Shown here piece after piece: positions 5,052-11,603 of a stretch of 11,603 nucleotides of DNA. Position numbers and translations under genes: made by a program. A model generated the notes under the pieces. It had not been told where the DNA came from and did not search any database. It was given only the letters and a program-made list of their open reading frames with translations. The number at the start of each line of letters is the position of its first letter. The stretch's first letter is position 1. Location of the stretch: positions 1-11,603 of the forward strand of contig UQWQ01000065.1 in assembly GCA_900544755.1 (NCBI GenBank), written 5' to 3'. The DNA comes from an uncultured Collinsella sp. (lineage in GTDB: Bacteria; Actinomycetota; Coriobacteriia; Coriobacteriales; Coriobacteriaceae).

Positions 5052-8000
5052 TTAGTCATCGTCGCTCGCGCCCAGCTGCTGCAGCAGCATGAGCGCCGCA
5101 GCCACGGGGCCGGCGCCGTCGTTAGCGTCGAGGCCGCGACCCAGGCCGCTGCCCGCGCCGGCGCCCGCCTTGTAGGGCACCGACAGCTTGCGGCTCTTGG
5201 GGAAGTTCACCGCGCCATAGCGATTCTTGAACTCAAAGGCTACCTTCTTGGGAACGTCAACCCCCAGGAAGGTAATGCGCCCACCGCTGAGCGTGACGCT
5301 CTCGAGCCCCAGGCGCTCGCCGCGAATGCGGATGCGCGCGCGGTTGAACAGGTTGAGTCCCGCCAACGGCAGCTCACCATGCGCAGCCTCGGTCTCCTCC
5401 TGCACCTCATCGATGCTCTCCAGGTCCTCGGCCGCCGCAAGTTTGCGGTACACGAGCACGCGCTGATCCACCGCCGGCATGTACTCCTCGGACAAGAAGT
5501 AATCGGCCGGCAGGTTGATGCCCACGCTCGCCGCCTCCACGCCGGCATCGTCATCGCCGCGCGCCTCGGCCACGGCCTGTCCCAGCATCTGCGTAAACAG
5601 GTCGAAGCCCACGCTCGACAGGTTACCGTGCTGTTCGGCACCCATAAGCGAACCGGCGCCGCGGATCTCCAGGTCGCGCATGGCGATGCGCATGCCGCTG
5701 CCCAGGTCCTGGAACTCGGAAAGCGCGGTCAGGCGTGCCGTGGCCTCCTCGGTAAGCGGCAGCTCGCCTGGGAACATAAAGTACGCGTATGCCTGCGTGG
5801 CTGAGCGGCCCACGCGGCCCTTGAGCTGGTAGAGCTGTGCCAGGCCCAGGCGCTGCGAGTCCTCGATGATGAGCGTGTTGGCGGTCGCGTTGTCGATACC
5901 GCTCTCCACGATGGTCGTGGCGATGAGCACATCGATCTTCTTGGTCGCGAACTCGATCATCACGTCCTCGACCTCGCGCGGGCTCATCTTGCCGTGCGCC
6001 ACGCCCACGCGCGCCTCGGGCGCGGCCTCGTGCACGCGCGCCACGGCGTCGTCGATGGTCTTGACGCGGTTGGACACGTAATACACCTGGCCGCCGCGAC
6101 CCACCTCCAGGCGAATCGCCGCGCTCACCACGTCGGGATCGTACTCTCCCACGTGCACGATCACGGGGCGGCGCCCGGTCGGCGGCGTGGTGATCAGGCT
6201 CATGTCGCGCACGCCGCTCGTGGCCATCTGCATGGTTCGCGGAATCGGCGTTGCCGAGAGCGTGAGCACGTCAATCTGCTCGCGCAGGTTCTTGAGCTGC
6301 TCCTTGTGCTGCACACCAAAGCGCTGCTCTTCGTCGATGATCACCATGCCCAGGTTCTTGGGGTTCACGTCGGCAGAAAGCAGGCGGTGCGTGCCGATCA
6401 GCACGTCGATCGTGCCCTCGGCAAACGCCTTGAGCGCGCGCTTTTGCTGCGCCGGGGTGCGGAAGCGGCTGAGCACCTCGACCTCGAGGCCAAACGGGGA
6501 AAAGCGCTCAAAGAATGTCTCGTAGTGCTGTTGGGCCAGAATGGTCGTGGGGCAGAGCACCATGACCTGGCGGCCGGAGTCCACGCACTTAAAGGCTGCG
6601 CGCAGGGCGACCTCGGTCTTGCCGAAACCCACGTCGCCGCACAGCAGGCGGTCCATGGGCTTGGGTGCCTCCATGTCGGCCTTTATGTCGGCGATAGCCT
6701 CCAGCTGGTCGCGCGTCTCGTCGTAGGGGAAGCTCTCCTCCATCTCGATCTGTTCGGGCGTATCGGGCGGACAGGCGATACCGGTAATCGAAGAGCGGCG
6801 CGTATACAGGTCGACCAGGTCAAACGCCAGCTTTTTGGCATTCTTGCGCGCCTTGTTGGTGGCACGCGTCCAGTCGGCGGTGTTGAGCCTGGTCAGGCGC
6901 GGCTTGTCGCCGTCGGGACCGACATAGCGCGTGATGCGGTCGACCTGCTCCAGCGGCACATAGAGTTTGTCGCCGTCGGCATATTCCAGCAAAAAGTAGT
7001 CGCGCTCCTTGCCGCCCACTTCCTGGCGCGCGATCTCGCTAAAGAGCGCGATGCCGTGGGTAGCGTGCACCACGTAGTCGCCCGGCTTAAAGGGGAAGGT
7101 AATCTGCGTAATGTCAACCTTGCGGCGGCTGCGCGCGCGGTTGGCATCCATGCGGGCGTTGAGGTCGGCGATCGAGAACACGGCCAAATTGGCGTCGGGC
7201 ACCACCACACCCTGCGGCAGGGCAGCGTCCACAAAGGTCACGCGCCCGCGCGAGATGGTGGGCACGGCGGCGCCGGCGGCAGCCTGCGCGGCGCCCGCCT
7301 CGAGCGAGCGGGCGTTGAGCGCGTCGGCCTTACGCTCGCGAATGGAAGCATGGGCCTCCTGGCGCGCGGCACGGTCGGCGGAATCCGCCGCTGCCACGCG
7401 CACGCGCTCACCGATAACGCCGGCATTTTCGGGAGCGGCCGTCAGCGACTCCTCAAAGGTAACGCCCTCGTCGCCAAAGGTGAGCTCCATCGACTCGCGC
7501 GCACCGCGGTCGGGGATGGCAAACACGCAGGCATAGCGCTTGCCCACGACCTCCTGGATGCGCGTCATAAAACGGTTGTCCGAGCCTGCGATGGCAGGCT
7601 GCTCAATCTTGAGCTCAGCCGTCACCGCACCGCCGGCACGGATGAGGCTCACATAGTTCAGGCGTTGCTGGGAGCCAAAGTCGAGCTGTTGGGCGCGCAC
7701 GTACAGACCGTCCAGACGGTCAATCCCCGCCTCGCCGGCACGGGCCTCGATATCCTCGTAGGCGCGCAGGCAGTCATCGAACAGCGAGCGCGGCTCGGAC
7801 AGGACCACAAGCGCTTTGCCGCTCACATGCGCCAACGGGCTCACGGTCTGGCCGTACATCACCGGCAAAAAGCGGTCGAGCTCGGGCGTGACGATGCGCG
7901 CGTCCACCATCTCGAGCAGCGCCGCCAGCTTGCTATCGCTCTGGCTGGCGCGATAGAGCGCAACATGCATGTTGTGGACGGCCTCGTCAGTGAGTGCCAA

Positions 8001-8684
8001 CTCGCGGCACGGGAAGATCTCGATGCTGTCCTCGTTGCCGATGGTTTGACCCGTAGAGCTCACCATGCGACGGATGCGGTCGATCTCGTCGCCAAAAAAC
8101 TCAATGCGTACGGGTGCCTTCTCCTGCGCGGGGAACACCTCGACGGTATCGCCGTGCACGCGGAACAGGCCGGGCGCGTCGGCGGCGCCGGCATTGGTGT
8201 AGCCCATGCCCACCAGGCGCTGCGGAACCTCGTCGAAGGGGATCTCCTCACCCACCGCAAAGGCCGTCGACTCCCAGTAACAGCTCTCGACCGGCGGCAC
8301 ACAGCGCAGCAGCGCGCGGGCCGAGGCGACCATGATGCAGTTGTCCCCGCGCACGATGCGCCCCAAAGCCTCGCAGCGCTGGGCCACCACGGCATCGTCG
8401 GGCGCCTGCTCGCGCCAAGGGTAGTCCTTGCGCTCGGGAAAGCGGCACACGTGCGCCAGGCCCACATAGGCGGCCAGACTGCGTGCGGCGCGATCGGCCG
8501 CATCCTCACCACTCACGATGTAGACCGTGGGGCGCGGACGACGCGCAAACTGGGCGGCCGCCATGAGCGTTCGGCCCGACTGAGACACGGCCAGCGTCAC
8601 GTCCTCGCCGGCATCGAGCCCGGCCTCGACGGTCTGCAGAGCCTCGGCAGTGTAGAGCTGCGCGGCTATACGGTGAATGAGCAT
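5052..8684 (-). CDS. mfd: Transcription-repair coupling factor
   Basis: A 1210-residue ATP-dependent DNA translocase that removes stalled RNA polymerase and recruits UvrA to lesions. The N-terminal part carries the UvrB-like module (MLIHRIAAQL, and further on VSSTGQTIGNEDSIEIFP). An alanine-rich charged linker (about 430-475) precedes the RNA-polymerase-interacting domain (FKPGDYVVHATHGIALF, from about 532). The RecG-like motor has Walker A GDVGFGKT (683-690), DEEQ (784-787), TLSATPIPRTMQ and motif VI GRVGRS (about 956). The TRCF domain covers about 1040-1140, and a glycine/alanine-rich tail ends in LGASDDD. The ATG at 8684 follows GGAGG (8695-8691) by six bases. An in-frame TTG at 8711 would place that site inside the gene. 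A terminator-like hairpin stands just upstream, after nth. Confidence 0.97.
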   Translation of the reverse strand: MLIHRIAAQLYTAEALQTVEAGLDAGEDVTLAVSQSGRTLMAAAQFARRPRPTVYIVSGEDAADRAARSLAAYVGLAHVCRFPERKDYPWREQAPDDAVVAQRCEALGRIVRGDNCIMVASARALLRCVPPVESCYWESTAFAVGEEIPFDEVPQRLVGMGYTNAGAADAPGLFRVHGDTVEVFPAQEKAPVRIEFFGDEIDRIRRMVSSTGQTIGNEDSIEIFPCRELALTDEAVHNMHVALYRASQSDSKLAALLEMVDARIVTPELDRFLPVMYGQTVSPLAHVSGKALVVLSEPRSLFDDCLRAYEDIEARAGEAGIDRLDGLYVRAQQLDFGSQQRLNYVSLIRAGGAVTAELKIEQPAIAGSDNRFMTRIQEVVGKRYACVFAIPDRGARESMELTFGDEGVTFEESLTAAPENAGVIGERVRVAAADSADRAARQEAHASIRERKADALNARSLEAGAAQAAAGAAVPTISRGRVTFVDAALPQGVVVPDANLAVFSIADLNARMDANRARSRRKVDITQITFPFKPGDYVVHATHGIALFSEIARQEVGGKERDYFLLEYADGDKLYVPLEQVDRITRYVGPDGDKPRLTRLNTADWTRATNKARKNAKKLAFDLVDLYTRRSSITGIACPPDTPEQIEMEESFPYDETRDQLEAIADIKADMEAPKPMDRLLCGDVGFGKTEVALRAAFKCVDSGRQVMVLCPTTILAQQHYETFFERFSPFGLEVEVLSRFRTPAQQKRALKAFAEGTIDVLIGTHRLLSADVNPKNLGMVIIDEEQRFGVQHKEQLKNLREQIDVLTLSATPIPRTMQMATSGVRDMSLITTPPTGRRPVIVHVGEYDPDVVSAAIRLEVGRGGQVYYVSNRVKTIDDAVARVHEAAPEARVGVAHGKMSPREVEDVMIEFATKKIDVLIATTIVESGIDNATANTLIIEDSQRLGLAQLYQLKGRVGRSATQAYAYFMFPGELPLTEEATARLTALSEFQDLGSGMRIAMRDLEIRGAGSLMGAEQHGNLSSVGFDLFTQMLGQAVAEARGDDDAGVEAASVGINLPADYFLSEEYMPAVDQRVLVYRKLAAAEDLESIDEVQEETEAAHGELPLAGLNLFNRARIRIRGERLGLESVTLSGGRITFLGVDVPKKVAFEFKNRYGAVNFPKSRKLSVPYKAGAGAGSGLGRGLDANDGAGPVAAALMLLQQLGASDDD

Positions 8685-8709
8685 GCTGTTCCTCCGGCAT
8701 CGCAACGCC

Positions 8710-8738
8710 AAAAGCCCGCCGGGGCAAGCTCGGCGGGT
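8710..8738 (-). terminator. Terminator between nth and mfd
   Basis: CCCGCCG (8715-8721) pairs with CGGCGGG (8731-8737), extendable by a G/T wobble, around a nine-base loop. On the minus strand it is followed by CTTTTGG. It ends nth transcription. Only about 26 bases separate it from the mfd ATG, so a promoter for mfd would have to overlap or precede the hairpin. Confidence 0.75.
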
Positions 8739-8804
8739 CGTTCGTCAAATTCGTTGCCTGTCATGGTAACGCATGAGGTGGACACGCCAGCGCACGCCAA
8801 ACAG

Positions 8805-9470
8805 CTACCCCAAAACGCGCACGCTGGGGCAAAGATCTGCCAGCGGACACTCGTCACACTTGGGTTTGCGGGCGTCGCAGATCTCGCGACCGAAAGTGAT
8901 CCACTGATGGTTGACCGACTCCCAATACTCGTGCGGCAGAATCTTGAGCAGATCTTGCTCGGTCTTGAGCGGCTCCTTGGCATGCGTCTTGGGGCTCAGC
9001 ATTAGGCGATGCGCAATGCGGTTCACATGGGTATCCACCGCGACGCCCTCGACAATGCCAAACCCCACGTTGAGCACGATGTTCGCCGTCTTGCGCCCCA
9101 CGCCCGGCAGCTTTACAAGCTCCTTCATGTCGGCCGGTACCTCGCCGCCGTAGTCGGCAACAATCATCTGCGCGGCCTCCACAGCATGCTTGGCCTTGGT
9201 CTTATAGAAGCCGAGCGATTTGATGGTATCGGCCACATCGACCACGCTCGCCCCGGCCATGGCCTCGGGCGTGGGCCACTGGGCAAACAGTTGGGGCGTC
9301 ACCTTGTTAACCTGCGCGTCGGTCGTCTGAGCCGAGAGCAGTACCGCGATGAGCAGCCTAAAGGGATTCTCGTGGTCCAAGAAACACTCGACCGGTCCAT
9401 AGCGGCGGTTGAGGCGCTCGCACACCTCAACGGCGCGTTCGCGTTTGGCGGCATTGGTCTCGCGTGGCAT
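8805..9470 (-). CDS. nth: Endonuclease III (DNA glycosylase/AP lyase)
   Basis: A 221-residue base-excision repair enzyme that removes oxidised pyrimidines and cleaves the abasic site. It has the N-terminal LLSAQTTDAQVNKV (44-57), the helix-hairpin-helix LPGVGRKTA (121-129) with catalytic lysine K127, and the catalytic aspartate D146 in VDTHVNRIAHRL. The four-cysteine iron-sulfur site is C198, C205, C208 and C214 (C-X6-C-X2-C-X5-C). Every key residue is present and length is typical. The ATG at 9470 follows GAGGAG (9481-9476); an in-frame ATG at 9497 lacks a ribosome binding site. It lies 63 bp after the ABC exporter gene with no good terminator between, so the two may share a transcript. Confidence 0.96.
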   Translation of the reverse strand: MPRETNAAKRERAVEVCERLNRRYGPVECFLDHENPFRLLIAVLLSAQTTDAQVNKVTPQLFAQWPTPEAMAGASVVDVADTIKSLGFYKTKAKHAVEAAQMIVADYGGEVPADMKELVKLPGVGRKTANIVLNVGFGIVEGVAVDTHVNRIAHRLMLSPKTHAKEPLKTEQDLLKILPHEYWESVNHQWITFGREICDARKPKCDECPLADLCPSVRVLG

Positions 9471-9533
9471 AGCGACTCCTCGACTCGGCAGAAACATAAC
9501 TTCACGGAAACGATTGTCCCACGTACAGGGGCC

Positions 9534-11336
9534 TTAAGCCTCCAAAAATGCGCCGGTCTGGCGGCTCCACAGGCTTGCGTATTCGCCGCCCGCCTCGACG
9601 AGCTGAGCATGCGTACCGTCCTCGACAATCTCGCCGTCCGCCAGCACCACGATGCGGTCGAGCGCCGCCACGGTGGACAGGCGATGCGCCACCACAATGG
9701 AGGTGCGGCCGCGCATCAGGTTCTCGAGCGCCTCCTGCACCAGCGCCTCGGACTCACTGTCCAGGGCAGAGGTCGCCTCGTCGAGCACCAGGATCGGCGC
9801 GTCGGTAAGAATCGCACGGGCAATGGCCACGCGCTGGCGTTGGCCGCCCGAAAGCTTAACGCCGCGCTCGCCCACCATGGTGTCGAAGCCACGGGGCAGG
9901 CGGTCGATGAACTCCAGGGCATTGGCCAGGCGCGCGGCCTCGCGAATTTGTTCGTCGGTGGCGTCGGGGCGGCCGTAGGCGATATTCTCGCGAATGGAGC
10001 GGTGGAACAGCAATGCCTCCTGTGGCACGTAGGCAACCTGACGACGCAGGCTCTGCTGCGTGCAGCGCGAGACGTCCTGGCCGTCCACGAGCACGCGGCC
10101 GCCCTGCACGTCGTCCAGGCGCAGCAACAGCTTGGTGAGCGTCGTCTTGCCCGAGCCCGATTTGCCCACCAGACCCACGCGCTGGCCCGCCGCCACATGG
10201 AGCGTCAAGTCGTCAAACACGCTCTCGCCCGCCGCGGCGTCACGGTATGCAAAGCTCAAGTGCTCAAAATCAATCGCGCTCTCGCCCACCTTGAGCTCGG
10301 GAGCATGCTCGTCGTCTGCCACCAGGCGCGGCTCGTCCAGCACGCGCGTCATCTCGGCGGCGTCGCCCAGCGCACGGTTGATGCGCTGCATCATGGAGCT
10401 CACGTAGTTCAGACGCATAGTGAGGTTGTACGTATAGGTAAAGATCATGACGAGCGCGCCGGCCGAGATGCCAAACCACGCGTTGCCGCCCGCCACGAAC
10501 ACGCTCACCACGGCCATGGTGATGACGATAAGGCCCGAGGTCGTAAAGTTGCGCTGCATCATGGCGTGCATCGAAACCGTCTCGGCGTCGCGCGCGGCAC
10601 GGTCGGCGGCATCGAACAGGTCGCGCTCAAAGTCCTCGCGCCCGCAGGTCTTGACGGCCAGGATATTCGTGACCGCGTCGGACAGCACGCCCGACAATTT
10701 GTTCTGCGCGGCAGACGTCGCGGCCGAAAGCGGCATGATGCGCTTGTACATAAGCCAGACAAACGCGATGTAGACGACCATAATGCCCACCAGGATCACG
10801 GTAAACGTCGGCACCACCGGAGCGAGCGCCGCCACCGTGCAGACAACCGAGGTGATGGTGGGAATGAGCGAATACACCGTCACGTCGACCAGACCCGTGT
10901 AGCCGCTCATAAAACGGCTCGTCTGGCTCACAAGCGATCCGCCAAAGCGGCTGGTGTGGAATGTCATGGATTGATTGGAGAGCGTGTCGAAGCACAGGCG
11001 CGCCAGGTGATAGTTGCCCGCGATCTTGAGCTTGTAGACGGTGTAGTCCTGCAGCTTGGAGAGGATCTGGCCCACCAGGTTGACGAGCACGAGCGCCAAA
11101 ATGTAGGGACCGAAGACCTCAAACACCTGGTCACCCGCCACGGGACCGGCTTGAATGCGGTCGACAATGAGGGCCATCACATAGGTATTGGCAAACGTCA
11201 GCAAAAAGATGTAGCCCGCCGACGAGAGCACCGAGAGAAAGACAATCAGCGGCTGTGTGCGCGTGACACCCCAAAACCGCTGCAGCGTGCGGCGCACGGT
11301 GGAGCGGCTGAGCGGACTGGTGCTTCTCTGAGACAT
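9534..11336 (-). CDS. ABC exporter, fused membrane and ATPase domains
   Basis: A 600-residue half-transporter (type IV, MsbA/LmrA-like architecture). The membrane domain covers about 25-320 with six predicted helices, paired around 30-55, 75-100, 155-195 and 265-305. The nucleotide-binding domain covers about 355-595: Walker A GKSGSGKT (391-398), Q-loop Q439 (YVPQE), signature LSGGQ (495-499), Walker B ILVLDE with catalytic E520, D-loop SALD and switch H551 (VVAHRLST). All catalytic residues are intact, so it can work as a homodimer. The substrate (lipid, drug or peptide) cannot be told; there is no peptidase domain. The ATG at 11336 follows AAAGGA (11347-11342). An ATG at 11372 has no such site. 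No partner half-transporter is adjacent inside the window. Confidence 0.92.
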   Translation of the reverse strand: MSQRSTSPLSRSTVRRTLQRFWGVTRTQPLIVFLSVLSSAGYIFLLTFANTYVMALIVDRIQAGPVAGDQVFEVFGPYILALVLVNLVGQILSKLQDYTVYKLKIAGNYHLARLCFDTLSNQSMTFHTSRFGGSLVSQTSRFMSGYTGLVDVTVYSLIPTITSVVCTVAALAPVVPTFTVILVGIMVVYIAFVWLMYKRIMPLSAATSAAQNKLSGVLSDAVTNILAVKTCGREDFERDLFDAADRAARDAETVSMHAMMQRNFTTSGLIVITMAVVSVFVAGGNAWFGISAGALVMIFTYTYNLTMRLNYVSSMMQRINRALGDAAEMTRVLDEPRLVADDEHAPELKVGESAIDFEHLSFAYRDAAAGESVFDDLTLHVAAGQRVGLVGKSGSGKTTLTKLLLRLDDVQGGRVLVDGQDVSRCTQQSLRRQVAYVPQEALLFHRSIRENIAYGRPDATDEQIREAARLANALEFIDRLPRGFDTMVGERGVKLSGGQRQRVAIARAILTDAPILVLDEATSALDSESEALVQEALENLMRGRTSIVVAHRLSTVAALDRIVVLADGEIVEDGTHAQLVEAGGEYASLWSRQTGAFLEA

Positions 11337-11382
11337 GGGCTTCCTTTCGCATCTGATAGGGCGAAACGCCATTGTTGCACAT

Positions 11383-11396
11383 TGAAGCGCACTTCA
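11383..11396. promoter_or_regulatory. Imperfect 14-bp palindrome upstream of the ABC gene
   Basis: TGAAGCGCACTTCA is a dyad of TGAAG and CTTCA around a four-base centre. It lies 47-60 bases before the ABC exporter start and just after the upstream terminator, the only space where this gene's promoter can sit. It might be an operator, but a match this short could be chance. No convincing -35/-10 pair was found. Confidence 0.25.
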
Positions 11397-11407
11397 GGCA
11401 AGCGCGA

Positions 11408-11442
11408 TGCGAAAAGCGCCCGCGCCGTGCTTGCGCCGGCGC
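11408..11442 (-). terminator. Terminator of the partial rmuC-like gene
   Basis: On the minus strand, GCGCC-G-GCGC (11442-11433) pairs with GCGC-G-GGCGC (11425-11416), nine base pairs with one central G/G mismatch and a seven-base loop. It is followed by TTTTCGC. It lies 17 bases past the stop of the gene entering from the right edge. The structure and T-run are typical of an intrinsic terminator. Confidence 0.8.
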
Positions 11443-11459
11443 CCCGCCGTCAGATGCAG

Positions 11460-11603
11460 CTAGTCCTCGTCTTTTTGGTCTGCGGGCAGGTCTGCGGACT
11501 CCAAGCCCAAAATCGCGTCGGCCTCCCGCGCGTCTTCCAGCGCGTCGATGTCCTTGAGTTTGCGCTCCATGACGTTGGTGCGCGTGGTGATGATGCCCTC
11601 GAC
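11460..11603 (-). CDS. C-terminal 47 residues of a probable RmuC protein
   Basis: The gene is cut by the window edge, so only the last 47 residues and the TAG stop are visible. They read VEGIITTRTNVMERKLKDI, then an acidic tail ending in ADQKDED. The TRTN-x-x-ERKL-x-x(I/V) pattern resembles the extreme C-terminus of RmuC, a nuclease-like protein linked to DNA inversion and recombination, but this is from memory of the family and the catalytic domain is outside the window. The frame is open to the edge, uses the same codon style as its neighbours and is followed by a good terminator. The alternative is an unrelated protein with a coiled, charged tail. Confidence 0.6.
   Translation of the reverse strand, partial: VEGIITTRTNVMERKLKDIDALEDAREADAILGLESADLPADQKDED

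Noticed and set aside
8685..8711. Upstream TTG start for mfd
   Set aside because: The extension covers the GGAGG ribosome binding site of the ATG at 8684 and adds residues unlike the usual Mfd start.
5994..9005. 1003-codon open frame on the plus strand opposite mfd and nth
   Set aside because: It is antisense to two unmistakable genes, its product is a His/Ala/Gly/Val-rich sequence typical of the complement of GC-rich codon-biased DNA, and no family motif or ribosome binding site is seen.
11337..11372. Upstream ATG for the ABC exporter
   Set aside because: No ribosome binding site precedes it, while AAAGGA stands five bases before the ATG at 11336.

Overview
The window looks like chromosomal DNA from a GC-rich member of the Coriobacteriia, most probably a Collinsella-like gut actinobacterium. 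This rests on the GC-rich, strongly codon-biased genes, the clear AGGAGG-type ribosome binding sites and the general character of the proteins; no rRNA or other phylogenetic marker is present. There are eight genes: seven complete and one cut by the right edge. All but one lie on the minus strand. There is no CRISPR array, phage, plasmid gene, recognisable transposase or tRNA.

Left part (1-1995): a sugar-isomerase (SIS) domain deglycase of the FrlB/FraB type is divergent from a GntR/UTRA regulator. Their shared 205-bp AT-rich spacer carries a cluster of CATACA motifs that probably form the operators. The pair resembles an amino-sugar or fructosamine (Amadori product) utilisation module reduced to one enzyme and its regulator; no kinase or transporter is visible. 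The enzyme gene ends in a perfect 12-bp hairpin.

Middle non-coding stretch (1996-2392): about 400 bp without a gene, holding a 123-bp palindromic element with perfect 18-bp terminal inverted repeats, a 21-bp-period short direct repeat, a repeated 12-mer and a hairpin over the end of the next gene. This is the least explained part of the window.

Right part (2393-11603), in transcription order from the right: the tail of a probable rmuC, an ABC exporter, nth (endonuclease III), mfd (transcription-repair coupling factor), a PAP2-family membrane phosphatase, a low-specificity threonine aldolase and a phosphinothricin-type GNAT acetyltransferase. Genes are 45-150 bp apart, and terminator-like hairpins separate rmuC|ABC, nth|mfd and ltaE|GNAT. 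With mfd, nth and probably rmuC, the neighbourhood is enriched in DNA repair and maintenance.

I see no clearly new multi-gene system. The best leads are non-coding: (a) the 123-bp palindromic element; (b) a 34-bp two-copy intergenic element at 11-44 and 5014-5047, just downstream of two unrelated genes, with invariant flanks around a short hairpin whose sequence differs between copies; (c) the CATACA operator cluster.
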